DNA from: Litsea cubeba
Taxonomy: Eukaryota; Streptophyta; Magnoliopsida; Laurales; Lauraceae
NCBI GenBank assembly: GCA_012931725.1
Contig: CM022949.1
Coordinates: forward strand, 43,668,189 to 43,732,188
Length of the DNA stretch: 64,000 nucleotides
Reading direction: 5' to 3'
A program made the position numbers and the translations under genes. Shown here piece after piece: positions 47,391 through 58,391 of the stretch (within the stretch, counting starts at the first letter, position 1; the number at the start of each line of letters is the position of its first letter). The notes beneath the pieces were generated by a model. It saw nothing but the letters and a program-made list of their open reading frames with translations. It did not search any database and was not told where the DNA came from.

Positions 47391-47573
47391 CAGTGGCGGA
47401 CCTAAGTACAAGGGTTTGGGAGCTGAAGCCCTATCCTATCTGAAAATTTTCAAAGATCCTCCGGCAAATTCTGATAATTAATAGATATATATATATTTTA
47501 CAGTTGCCCATTTTCATAATATTTCTTTTATATTAAGCCTCCCAATTAAATAAATTTCCTAGGTCTGCCCTAG
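47391..47573. mobile_element. Small hAT-like MITE
   Basis: It starts CAGTGGCGGACCTA and ends TAGGTCTGCCCTAG, an inverted pair matching at about 10 of 14 positions. The start closely matches the terminus of the hAT element at 2860. The flanking 8-bp duplication is not clean, so this is a probable older relative. Confidence 0.5.
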
Positions 47574-47574
47574 G

Positions 47575-48600
47575 ACGAAAGATTAATCCTTCTTGTATGG
47601 TTCTATTGGTAAAAGGGCCGAACGAAACTACAATTGCATGGTCACTTCTTATGATCACCTTTCCATCGATTCTCACTAATTTTTTTTTTAATTTTAAAGC
47701 CCAACACAAAATGTAGAAAGATTAAACACAAAAAATTATGGAGATTCCAGTGGTACTGAAAAATCCTTCATTCAAAGAGCTGGTTGGAAACTCCAAGAAA
47801 GACCTCATATGCTAATCTTGACCTCTAGTGTGTTTTTGTATGGTCCCATTGGCGTAAGGACAAACCAATTGCATGGTCACTAATTAAGACAAGCAAAATG
47901 TGCTAAATATATATTTTTTATTTAAAAGTTTATAAAAGAAAGTTAAAATAATTATATTTTTTCGTATGAATTGTACATATAAGTTTATATATAGGAAAAA
48001 TATTCGACATATTGATCAATGTATTTTTGACATACTCGACATGTCAAAAAGAAAATCAACGATTTACAAGTCAACTGAAAGATCTATCTAGCTACATAGT
48101 CCATTTAAATGCATTTAATAACTTTCATTTCATGTAATGATTTACAGAGTCCTATTAATATAAAGTACTTTATTGATTATTAGATTGTTCGTGTAAACAA
48201 TAAAAAAGAATATGAGCGTGGATTTTCAAATTGCTGATGCCTCTCATAAATAAATAAAACAGGCACAATATATCTGATTAAATAAATTGCAAAACGTACC
48301 TTTTTACAATTGACCCTTTTTCTTTTATTAATATAAACTCCAACAGATTTTGATCAAAAGTCAAGTATTGAGACTTGTCATCAGCGTAAACAAATCATAA
48401 AGCATAAAGAAACAAAGAAAATTCAAAACTTTAATGATAAAATTGCACGTTAGATTTTCTACGATATCACAAAGGTCAAGTTGGGCTACCAAATCTTCAA
48501 GAAAAATATTTTTATTTTCCAAAGTTGTGAAAGATCCACGCTTGAAAATTGGAGATTCGGATTTGGAAATCTTCACAGCAATATACATTGATATGCATCG
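47575..48600. other. Gene-free AT-rich stretch
   Basis: No motif-bearing frame. Two phrases of the type TGGTYCYATTGGYRTAAGG...TTGCATGGTCACT occur near 47598 and 47850, a possible old duplicated repeat. Confidence 0.45.
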
Positions 48601-48639
48601 TTATGGACAGATGAAGGTAACATGTCTAACAGGGGGTTT

Positions 48640-49092
48640 TGAACTAGTGAACTTTGGCTTTAACACCATGTTAATAACCAGTAACACCAAAAGTTCAAGC
48701 TGTTAGTGAACGACAAAACAATGTATATCAAAGGGTCTCCCCTTACATATAGGACTTAGAACATGAACAAAAACACGGCCAATGACCAATATGAAAAGAA
48801 ACACATTCTAGGGATTCGAATTGACGACCCCCGGCCCTAATACCATGTTAATAACTGGAAACACCAAAAGCTCGAGCTTTTAGTGTTACTGGTTATTAAC
48901 ATGATATCAAAACCAAAGGTCGGAAGTTCAAAATCCCTCGGAGGTATGTTACCTCCATCTGTCTATCCAGTTTGCATGTTCCGTATGTCAGGTTTCAAAT
49001 TCAAATGGTTTCTCGTTTGAGGGGATTGTTGTTATAAATTGTTTTGTCGTTCACTAAAAGCTCGAGCTTTTAGTGTTTCCGGTTATTTAACA
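48640..49092. mobile_element. TRIM-type element cluster with very short LTRs
   Basis: A 66-bp LTR at 49027-49092 starts TGTTGTTATAAATTG and ends GGTTATTTAACA, preceded by a polypurine stretch TGAGGGGA. Upstream, a partial LTR ends TTATTAACA at about 48900. It is followed by TGATATCAAAACC, a decayed TGGTATCAGAGCC primer site, with only about 125 bp between. On the minus strand two further LTR ends adjoin TGGTATTAGGGCC (near 48840) and TGGTGTTAAAGCC (near 48670). The LTR contains a perfect 24-bp palindrome (CACTAAAAGCTC and its mirror, 49051-49074). It encodes nothing and must use another element's enzymes. Confidence 0.65.
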
Positions 49093-49241
49093 ATACGAAT
49101 TTCTCATCTATTGCCAACGTGCTCAAAATCAAATTAAGCCATCTTGTATTGAAATGAAAAAAAAAATGTAGTAAACAATCTTCCACCATCTCTAAGTGTA
49201 GATTAAAGGAAAACGGAAAAATAAAAATATGACGTCTATAT

Positions 49242-49625
49242 CACTACAACAAAAAACACCTTTGGTGACATGAAAAAATGTCACCAAAGGCCCATTTTTT
49301 GTCACCTATTATCTTTGGTGACACGGGATGGGGTGTCATTGTATCCATGACACTAAAAGTCAATGGTGACAAAATTTGTGCACTTGTCACGAAATGATGT
49401 CAACGGTGACAAAAACTTGGTGTCACGGAAGAAAGATTTTCCGTGACATAGTAGGGTGTCACTAAAAGTAATGGTGACAAAAGTACAGGTGTCATAGAAA
49501 AGATATCTTTTGTGACAAAAATTGTCACTAAAAGTATTTTTCTTGACAACCAAATGAGTGTCACCAATAATATTACCAGGTTGACACTCAATGGTGACAT
49601 ACTCTTTTTGTCACAAAAAAATACA
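49242..49625 (+). mobile_element. CACTA transposon end with subterminal hairpins
   Basis: It begins CACTACAACAAAAAACACCT, then repeats GGTGACA and its inverse many times. One pair (CCTTTGGTGACAT / ATGTCACCAAAGG at 49259-49290) forms a tight hairpin. These are the features of a CACTA end. The opposite terminus was not found, so the element is truncated or its right end has decayed. Confidence 0.7.
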
Positions 49626-49639
49626 ATCAAAATATTTGT

Positions 49640-50550
49640 GCCACCCAAATTATCATTTCACACATGCTTACAAAGTTTTAAATATTTATATCCAGATACT
49701 CCCATTAACAAAACTTATACCACAAAAGATGCAAACTATCATTCAAATCAAATATCCAACAAGTCAACATTCTAATATCCAAGTTCACAACCCTTCAAAA
49801 TATTCATCATTCAACAATAAACACTTCAAAGTTAATAGCTTTAACATAACTACAAAACAACCATACAAGGTGTGTCGGTTCAAATTAATTACAAAAATAA
49901 TTCAAAACAAGTAACTCCATGCATCTTGGTGATCATCTTGGTTAACTGCCAAAAAGTCTTCAACTCCATCTTCGTCATCTTGGTTAACTGCCAAAACGTA
50001 ACTCCATCTTGATAGTTACCTACCTGTATAAAATCGCAACAAAAAAATATAATTATTTAACACTAGAATTGGGAGCTTTCTTCCCTATACATAAATGTGA
50101 CATCTATACTATATTGCATGCATTTACTTATTGAGAACTTTTTTTTTCCGTTTTTTGAAGAATGACGATATATTGCATTTACTTATTATAACTAGGAATG
50201 AAACTATACCTCGAGATATTCACTCGACAAAGTCAGAGTCTTGATATGTGAAAGACCAAGCAGAGGTTTGATTGGATCAAAAGGAGGAACCTGCAGGGCA
50301 AAGGGGCCATTGTAATCAATCATGACATCAACCAAAATTTACTAAAGCCATCAAATACACATCCACAAAAGTTATTTACCATTAAACACCATTGGAAGGT
50401 CCAAACAGAATGTTCAAAAACCGCCCCCAGGGAAGCATACTACCTGTTATCAAAGAATTATAACTTGAGAAGTAAGCCTGCATACCAAATTACTAACAAG
50501 CACACAGGTCATTAACAGGTGGCTCAAAATTCAAGTTTTTTGATAAAGGT
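49640..50550. other. Gene-free stretch between two CACTA-like ends
   Basis: AT-rich, with a near-duplicate phrase CATCTTGGTTAACTGCCAAAA at about 49935 and 49978. No transposase motif. Confidence 0.45.
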
Positions 50551-50551
50551 G

Positions 50552-50706
50552 TACTACTAGAAAAAAGGGTTTTTATATCGGCTAAAAACCGATATAAAAG
50601 ACCTATTATATCGGTTTTTGAGTGAATCTCAAACCGATATAAGTACCCCCGATATAAAAGATAAACGGAACCGATATAATAAGTGTAATATTTCATATCG
50701 GTTAAG
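50552..50706 (+). mobile_element. Second CACTA-like end (ATATCGG repeats)
   Basis: TACTACTAGAAAAAAGGG (a CACTACTAG terminus with its first base changed) is followed by repeats of ATATCGGTTT and its inverse AACCGATAT, including the pair TATATCGGCTAAAAACCGAT. This is a second CACTA family, distinct from 49242. No partner end is visible. Confidence 0.6.
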
Positions 50707-51796
50707 CCTGCAATATACCTCAAAATACTAACATCTAAACAACAAAAACCTTTGTATATATAAACAAATTAATTTCTATGTACATATATACACATGCATA
50801 GTATAGTATAGGTAGTTCATCCACTTTCATGTACTGTACAACTTAACAAGCTAAGTTAAACTAAAGCAAGAAAGACAAAATTATGTATTGAGAACTACAT
50901 GCATAATGCCTCCATGTAACGGCCGCTTAGTCCTCGATCATAACTAATAATTAACGTAAAGCTTGACTAGACAAATCTCTATGGAAATATTGTATATATA
51001 TAGTATCTACATTGTCTTCCATGGGATGTACAAAAAGTTGAACTATACCTAGAAAGATTTTCTCGAAATTTCGGCATAGTCTCCCCTGTACGTGTGACAT
51101 GTAATTTTTTTTTTACAACCTGCTAGTACCTGTACATGACCAAAAAAAAAAAATACTTCATATAAACAACCCAATGCCCCAACACACTACAAAGTCATTC
51201 ACCACTACGTCATCAGTCATACACCATTTGACCATAGCACTTCAATGCCCCAAACACACTAGAAAGATGCATCACAAAATTTTGGTAGTAAGAGTCTGAA
51301 TTAAGCATCACAAAATCTTAGTTAAGATCCTCAAACTTTCAAAAATAGGGAAAAGAGATGCTATGCTTCCTAAAATCTGGTGGCTTCATTAAAACACTGT
51401 GGTGATAACGGCGCCTAGAATTGAAATAGAAAAATCCATGTCCATAAATTATGGCAATTTGAAGCAAAATAGTTCTCCAATTGCAGGTACACAGTTTCTT
51501 CTTCTTCTTCCATTGTTTTTCCCCATTTTCTTCTTCTTCTTCTTCCATTATTTTTCCCCATTTTTTTTTCTGCTCTGCAACTGCTCTCTATTGTAGCTCC
51601 TAGGCTTGGTTTCATTCGTATTTGTCTTTTATTTGTATAAATGGGTTCTTCTTTTATCTGTATGAATGGGTTCTTCCTACGGCAGGAAAAAAGGAAAGGG
51701 AATGAAGAACTGATGAAACCACCATCATCGAAACCACCCATCTTTTTTCTTTGATCTCTCTGACTTTTCCTTTCTAGTTTTTCTGTAAGTTGATAG
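50707..51796. other. Gene-free stretch with CT-rich patch
   Basis: No gene was recognised. A TTC/CTT-rich segment at 51494-51560 gives acidic/lysine-rich chance frames on the minus strand. Confidence 0.45.
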
Positions 51797-51960
51797 TTTT
51801 TTTTTTTTTTTTTTTTTTTGCAATTTGGTAAGTATGTATTAAAGAAAAGGGCAAAGCCCCTAGCAAAGAAATTACTTCCAAATGAAAGAAAACAGAAGGC
51901 ACAAAAGCGATTTTGTAGTCTGTTGGAAACCCTAGATATGAAACAAACATGGCTGAAACC
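51797..51960 (-). mobile_element. Short LINE 3' tail fragment
   Basis: A poly(T) run at about 51800-51820 is followed by TGTATTAAAGAAAAGGGCAA and AGCCCCTAGCAAAGAAATTA, the same layout as the 3' untranslated ends of the minus-strand LINEs at 15285 and 30292. It has no coding part and is severely 5' truncated. Confidence 0.5.
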
Positions 51961-52699
51961 CTAATATGAGAGAGAGAGAGAGAGGAGCTTCAATTCCTTA
52001 AATATTGTTGGGTTTTGTCATTGTTTGTACCTGATCACATATATATGTTTTTTTTCAGTAATATCCTATATTACTGTTTGTATGAAACCTGTAGTATGTG
52101 CATTGCGCCGAATTGGCTATATTGATTCTCCACGCTTTCAAATTGCAAATTCCACCGTGTGCTTCAGTTTCCACCTTCACAAGACTAGGGTTACTTGAGG
52201 GCTGTGAAACCAGTATACCTACATTAAATGTGTAAAAATGGGAGCAAGCTTCTTCTTCATTGTGTAGGTATGAACTAGCAGTAGGATTGACTTCATGGCA
52301 ACAAGACAACTTGTTATTGGGGTTCCACTGAAAGTGCTTACTGCGGAAGCTGGGATGCATTCCTTTCAAGTTTGTTTATGAAGGTGGACCAATGAAACAT
52401 TTTACTATAATTAAATGTTAGCTTTGGTTAATTCGTGGAGAAGTACTTAAAAATGTTTTTATTTGAGTGACAATGTTTGTAATGGTTGTGACTATAGACT
52501 TCTTGTGTTTTAGTGATAACCTTTGTAATGGTTGTAACTTTTAAACACCCTTGTATTTGGGTGACAATGTTTAAATTTCAATATTATGTTATTTATCTAC
52601 ATTAAATTAACTCTTCTATTTTTGCTAGATTTCGTTGCCTAATTAAATATCAAATTGTCTATGTTCTTATTGTGGATGTTCCCACTAACATTAATAGGC

Positions 52700-53727
52700 A
52701 TGGACATGGTTGAAGACATGGACACTAGCGAGAAAGGGCCAGGGAAGAACAAAAGAAAATGGACTGATGCTGAGGATAAGGAGTTGGTTTATGCTCTTTT
52801 TGACATGGTAAATGTGGGGACTCATAAGGCTGACAATGGGTTCAAGCCCGGTTTTCTTGGAGTCATTGAAGCAGTGTTAAAGCAAAAGTTGCCTGCAAGT
52901 GGAATTAAAGCTAAGCCACACATTGACTCTAGAATCAAGACAATGAAAAAAGACTTTCGTGTTGTGTATGATATGCTTAATGGAGAAAACTGCAGCGGTT
53001 TTGGATGGGATCCAATAAAAAATGTGGTGGTTGCCGAAGATGAGGTTTGGAACGGTTATGTGAAGGTACTATCATTTAAAAATCAATTATTTATGTATCC
53101 TTGTCTGTCCATTTCTTTTGAAGGCATTTTACTTTGTTTTTCTTATTTATATGTTTGTTGTAGACACACAAGGGTGCTGGTCAATGGAGGAATAGAAGTT
53201 TCCCACATTATGAACTGTTATGCACTATCTTTGGGAAGGATCGTGCCACAGGAAAAGGAGCTGCTACCACTGAAGATGTTTTGGATGAAGTGATTAGGAA
53301 TGAGGACAATGTAGATCCATTTTTTCTGGGCATAGATTTTGATGAAGTGGAACGCTACACCACTCCTGTCACTACTCCTTCCACCACTCCTTCCACCAAT
53401 AGCGAAGGAACTAGTCAGAAAGGAAAGAGGAAGAGGAGCACCGACAATATGGAGTCATTTCGAGAAGCTGCCATGATCATAGGCAACAAGATTGATGAAG
53501 CCACTGAGAAGTTTAGTAGAGCTATTGGTGTTGATTTGGATATAGCAAACAAAAGGAATCAAATCAATGAGGAACTTGGCAATCAGTGTGGAAATCTTGG
53601 GAGGGCGGAACGTCACAAAGCCTTGATTGCTATAGCTCGTGATCATGAGATGACTGATGTTTTTTTTACTTTGGAAAATGATGAAAAAGAAGACTTTGTG
53701 AGGGCTTTGCTAAGTGGAGGTCTGTGA
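52700..53727 (+). CDS. Myb/SANT-like domain protein (PIF/Harbinger-associated or L10-interacting MYB type)
   Basis: Two exons join in frame: 52700-53065 and 53164-53727, with a 98-bp intron (AAG|GTACT donor, TTGTTGTAG acceptor). An upstream in-frame ATG at 52655 would add 15 residues. MDMVEDMD at 52700 is preferred because the upstream stretch is hydrophobic and an AG acceptor lies just before it. The protein is about 309 residues. The N-terminal Myb/SANT-like domain reads RKWTDAEDKELVYALFDMV, then GFKPGF, SRIKTMKKDF and FGWDP. After the splice it continues THKGAGQWRNRSFPHYELL and IFGKDRATGK. The C-terminus has a basic patch (KGKRKR) and ends KEDFVRALLSGGL. This family comprises the DNA-binding partner of Harbinger transposases and related host nuclear proteins. 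No DDE nuclease lies nearby, so either origin is possible. Confidence 0.83.
53066..53163 (+). other. Intron of the Myb/SANT-like gene
   Basis: 98 bp, T-rich, GT...AG. Removing it joins two frames into one conserved domain (GYVK followed by THKGAGQWRN), strong evidence that the splice is real. Confidence 0.85.
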
Positions 53728-53744
53728 TATAGATGGGTATTTTT

Positions 53745-53905
53745 ATACATTATCTACATTTTGTTGTTTGCTACTATTATCGTAAGCGCTGTGGATGTCA
53801 TGAGATGACATCTCATGATGGGTCTTTTGATACATTATCTACATTTTTTTTGTTTGCTACTTTTTAACCACTGTGGATGTCATGAGATGACTGCTCTTTT
53901 ATACA
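53745..53905. repeat. 85-bp direct duplication in the gene's 3' flank
   Basis: ACATTATCTACATTTTGTTG with GTGGATGTCATGAGATGA occurs near 53746 and 53831. The first copy contains a near-perfect palindrome (TCATGAGATGACATCTCATG). Confidence 0.8.
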
Positions 53906-54171
53906 CTTCCAGACTTCTACTTCTAATTTGTAGTAATTGCAATTATGACTAACAACAAGAAGAGGGTTCTCTTTTGGGTGCAATGAATTGGATGGAGGTT
54001 GTGTTAGTGGTACCATGCAATTAAATGTTTTAATTTTATGATCATTCCATCCATGTTTGAATAATGGGTGTTTTCAGTAGGTTGAGGTGGGATGTTTATT
54101 TCTAGTGTTCTATGTCATTATCTTTGCTGCAGTTGGTTGTGGAGTTGGTGCAGAGATGATTACATATGATA

Positions 54172-54176
54172 AATAT
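54172..54176. repeat. Gypsy target-site duplication, left copy
   Basis: AATAT, repeated at 63974-63978. Confidence 0.8.
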
Positions 54177-55103
54177 TGTGTGGGGAGATTTCCAGAGCTA
54201 CAGGATTAAGCTAATCACAGCCATCAGACGGGTCTAAGCGTTCTCACGTGCCATCCGCGTGCCATCTACGTGGCACCGGTCTCATCCCGGCTACCAGGGC
54301 GGAGGCCTTGGCCGACATCAAACATCTCCAGGCCACAAGCGCCGAACTGGACCACCTCGGGCATCATCTCGGCAAAGAGTCCATCTCGGCAAGGCCACCC
54401 CGGATGCCATCTCAGCAAAGAACCCTACCTCGGCTGAAGAAGCCAGGACAGTAGCCGAAGCAAGAAAGAACCTTCGTTTGGGCCCCTCATCCCCCACGTC
54501 ATCAGACACGTGGAGGGATAGGGTCACAAGCTAGTGGGACAGACGCGACATCCAGCCGCCCACTATCTTCACCAGATCGCCACATGGCAGCATCCAGCGG
54601 CTGAGGCCACATCAGGGCAAGGCCCGAGGGCAGATCCGCTGGTACTCCTACCGCCAAAGGCGCCCAACACAATCTGGCCCAACAAGACACGCATTTAATG
54701 CAATGTGGGCTGACCCGACTAGCATTAAATGCTGAGTGGGCCGGATTAGACTGCATTTATTACTTTGTGGGCTGATCATGACTTCCCAGTCAGATCATAG
54801 GACCCACACCAAGATATTCTCTGAGAGATACGATCCAAACCTCTATAAATAGACCTTCGAACACCATGCAAGGTACGCAGAATTCCATTCACAGAGCCCT
54901 TACTCTGTCTCCCTTCTCCCTCTCTTCCATCGTTCCAGTTCACATACTGACTTTGGCATCGGAGAGCCTTGCGCCGCTCAGGCCAGGGTCCTCTGACCGT
55001 TTGCTTCTCCCTTTCAGGCTCTCGGACGGCATCCAGACATTCCAGACACCATCATCTTCCCGGATAAGTCCTGTAAGGCACCCTCTTATTGTGGGTCATA
55101 ATT
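54177..55103 (+). repeat. 5' LTR (last 13 bp deleted)
   Basis: 927 bp, collinear with 63034-63960. Differences are at 54450 (A/G), 54477 (T/C) and 54599 (G/A). A TATA box (TATAAATA, 54844-54851) drives the transcript. The match to the 3' LTR ends at CATAATT; after it comes pol coding sequence instead of a primer-binding site. Confidence 0.93.
54844..54851 (+). promoter_or_regulatory. LTR TATA box
   Basis: TATAAATA within CTCTATAAATAGACC, about 260 bp before the LTR end; an identical copy is at 63701-63708 in the 3' LTR. Confidence 0.75.
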
Positions 55104-58100
55104 CGGACGAAGAACGGGCCGAACTCTCTCGGTTCTTGATGCAGAATGTGGACGTCTTCGCTTGGAGCCCAAGTGAAATGCCTGGGGTCGACCCTGAGGT
55201 CATGTGCCACAAGCTCAACGTCGACCCCGACCACAAACCAGTAGTGCAGAGGGCCCGCAGAACCGGGCTGCAGCAGACAGATGCGGTCGTCGAAGAGGTC
55301 GACAACCTGCTAAAAGCAGGGGCCATCCGGGAAGTCCAGTACCCGGTATGGCTGGCCAACACGGTGGTGGTCAAAAAGAAAACTGGGAAGTGGAGAGTGT
55401 GCGTGGACTTCACCGACCTGAACAGGGCTTGCCCTAAGGACAGCTTTCCCCTCCCGAAGATTGACCAACTGATCGACGCCACCGCCGGTCACGACCGAAT
55501 GAGCTTCCTTGACACCTACCCAGGCTATCATCAGATCCCTCTCTACGGGCCCGACGAGGAGAAAACCTCATTCATCACCCCCCGCGGCACATACTGCTAT
55601 AAGGTGATGCCCTTCGGGCTGAAGAACGCGGGGGCGACATATCAGCGCCTCGTCACGAAAATATTCCAGGCCCAGCTCGGCCGATCGGTAGAGGTGTACA
55701 TCGACGACATGGTCGTCAAATCTGTGCGCTCCAGCGACCACCTGGCGGATCTCGGCCAAGTCTTTGAAATCCTTCGCGCCTACAAGCTCAAGCTCAACGC
55801 TTCCAAGTGCGCCTTCGGCGTAGCCTCTGGCAAGTTTCTCGGCAGCTTGGTGACGCGGAGGGGGATAGAGGCCAATCCAGACCAGATCACTGCCATCCAG
55901 GACATCCAGAGTCCCTCCACCACAAAGGAACTTCAAAAGCTTACAGGAATGGCCGCAGCACTCAATCGCTTCATCAGCCGCTCATCAGATAAGTGCAGGC
56001 CTTTTTTCCAGCTTTTGAGGAAAAATTTGAAGTTCCAATGGACCCCTGAGTGCGACCAGGCATTGGCCGCACTCAAAACTTATTTGATGTCACCCCCATT
56101 ACTCTCCACCCCAACTCGGGGGGAGATCCTGTATTTATACCTCGCGGTCTCGGATCACGCAGTGAGCTCCGTCCTCATCAGGGAGGACGAGGGAGTTCAA
56201 AAGCCGATCTATTACACGAGCAAGACCCTGCTCGATGCCGAGACCAGGTATCTCCTATTGGAGAAGCTTGCGTTGGCTCTTGTCACCGCCTCCCGCAAGC
56301 TCTCCCACTATTTTCAATCCCACACCATTGTGGTGATCACGGAGCACCCACTCCGTTCATTGTTCAAGAAAGCTGACTTTTCAGGGCGCATATCGAAGTG
56401 GGCAGTTGAACTGGGGCAGTATGACATTCAGTACCGTCCCCGAACTGCGATCAAAGCCCAGATTCTGGCAGACTTCATAGTCGAATTCGCCTCCCCCAAC
56501 CCGGCTCCGACCCAGCTCGGCACGGCACTGGGGGGCACAGGGCAAGAGCCAGTAGAAACAGAAGCCCAGCAGCAGTCTCCCACCTCGGCATGGAAGATCT
56601 TTGTCGACGGGTCGTCCACCTCCAAGAGAGCTGGCGCCGGCATAGTTCTCCAATCGCCAGAGGGACTGGTCATAGAGCAGGCTTTCACCCTCGACTTCAA
56701 AGCGACGAACAATGAGGCGGAGTACGAAGCACTGATCGCAGGGTTGAACAGCGCCCGAATCCTCGGAGCCCAGCACCTGGAGATCTTCAGCGACTCTCAA
56801 CTGGTAACTAGCCAGCTCGCTGGAGACTACCAGGCCAGGGACGACAGGATGGCGGCCTACTTAGCCCTGGCGAAAAAGCTACTCTCCCAATTCCAGAAAG
56901 CCGAGGTCAGGCAAATATCCCGAGATACCAACACACATGCAGATGCGCTTGCAAACCTGGCCTCCGCTGTTGAAGCAGGAAAGAAGAGGACCATCGAGGT
57001 CGGGTCAGTATCAAGGTCAAGTCTAGAACTCCAGTCATCTCGGCTTGTCCTCTGTGCTGACCTCGGCCCCAGCTGGATGGATCCAATCGTCGCCTACTTG
57101 AAGGATGACCAGCTCCCCGAGGACAAGACTGAAGCCCACAAGATCAGGCTCAAGGCAGCCCGCTTTTGGCTCTCTCCAGAAGGCAAACTCTACAGGAAGT
57201 CCTTCACAGGTCCATACCTCCAATGCGTCCACCCGACCAAGGTGGACGACTTCCTGTACGAGATTCACGAAGGTATCTGCGGCAGCCATATAGGAGGTCG
57301 GTCATTGGCCTACAGAGCAATCAGCCAGGGTTACTGGTGGCCCTACATGCAGAAGGACGCCCAGGTCTACGCCAGAAAATGCGAGAAATGCCAGAAGTTC
57401 TCCCACTCCCTCCATCAGCCAGCGCAGGATCTGAGCCCCCTCTCCAGTCCTTGGCCATTCGCTCAATGGGGCCTGGACATTGTGGGGCCTCTTCACCGAG
57501 CTCCAGGGAACAAAAGATGGCTGATAGTGGCTACGGACTACTTCACCAAGTGGATAGAGGCTGAACCGTTGTCTTCCATCACGGACAGGGACTCCAGGAA
57601 CTTCGTCTGGAAAAACATCCTCACGAGGTTCGGCATCCCCCGGACCCTGATTTCGGATAACGGGACTCAGTTCGACTCCAAATCCTTCAGAGATTTCTGC
57701 CAAGAGCATGGCATTAGAAACCATTACTCCACCCCGGCATATCCACAGAGTAATGGCCAGGCAGAAATCTCCAACAAAGTGATCCTGGACGGCCTGAAGA
57801 AGCGACTGGACAAGGCAAAGGGCAGATGGACAGAAGAGCTTCCGAGCGTGCTGTGGGCATACAGAACAACTCCAAGGAGGTCCACCTCGGCGACACCATT
57901 CTCTCTGGCCTACGGGATGGAGGCGGTCATTCCCCTGGAAATCGGCCTTCCTACCCTGAGGACAGAGCTGGTCGACCAAGGTCGGAATGAGACGAACCTG
58001 GCGATGGAGCTGGAGCTGGCGGACGAACGACGAGAAGCGGCAGGCCCTGAGACTAACCGACTATCAGCAACGGTTAGCCAGGGCATACAATCAAAATGTC

Positions 58101-58313
58101 AAGGAAAGAAGGTTCACCACGGGAGAGCTCGTTTTAAAGAAGACCCTGCCAGCTGACAGAGAACCAAATGAGGGGAAGCTTGCCCCGAACTGGCACGGCC
58201 CGTTCAGAGTAGTTTCACTGGCAGGAAAGTCAGCCTACAAGCTCGAAGACTTGGATGGCAAGCCATTGCCGAGACCGTGGAATGCATCCCACTTGAAGAA
58301 ATTCTATTTCTAA
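55104..58313 (+). pseudogene. Gypsy pol remnant: RT, RNase H, aRNH, integrase
   Basis: A frame open from 54866 (its first 79 codons are LTR sequence) runs to 58156. RT shows CVDFTDLNRACPKD, MPFGLKNAGATYQR and the catalytic YIDD (near 55698). The Gypsy RNase H follows (YYTSKTLLDAETRY). A second, archaeal-type RNase H near 56595-56960 has FVDGSS, NNEAEYEAL, FSDSQL and THADALA. Integrase has the HHCC zinc region (HEGICGSH, CEKCQKF) and DDE residues in GLDIVGPL, ISDNGTQF and NGQAEISN. Near 58040 the frame shifts; the C-terminal part (KERRFTTGELVLKKT, NWHGPFRVV) continues in the next frame to 58313. Gag and protease are missing, so it cannot act alone. Confidence 0.94.
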
Positions 58314-58391
58314 AGATGTAATGAACTTCAGAATCAATAAAAGCAGCTTTTGCCTTGTCGTCAATCTGTCTCTCCGTGGTCGACTCCGGCA

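Noticed and set aside
48361..48706. Overlapping frames of 75 and 90 codons on opposite strands
   Set aside because: No motif on either strand; the 3' part overlaps the TRIM cluster.
54248..54756. Small frames inside the 5' LTR, identical to ones at 63105-63613
   Set aside because: Same sequence in both LTRs, no domain; non-coding promoter region.
55052..57979. Many frames overlapping gypsy pol on the minus strand and in other plus frames
   Set aside because: GC-rich pol sequence creates long antisense openings; none carries a domain or splice signals, unlike the antisense gene at 60383-62439.
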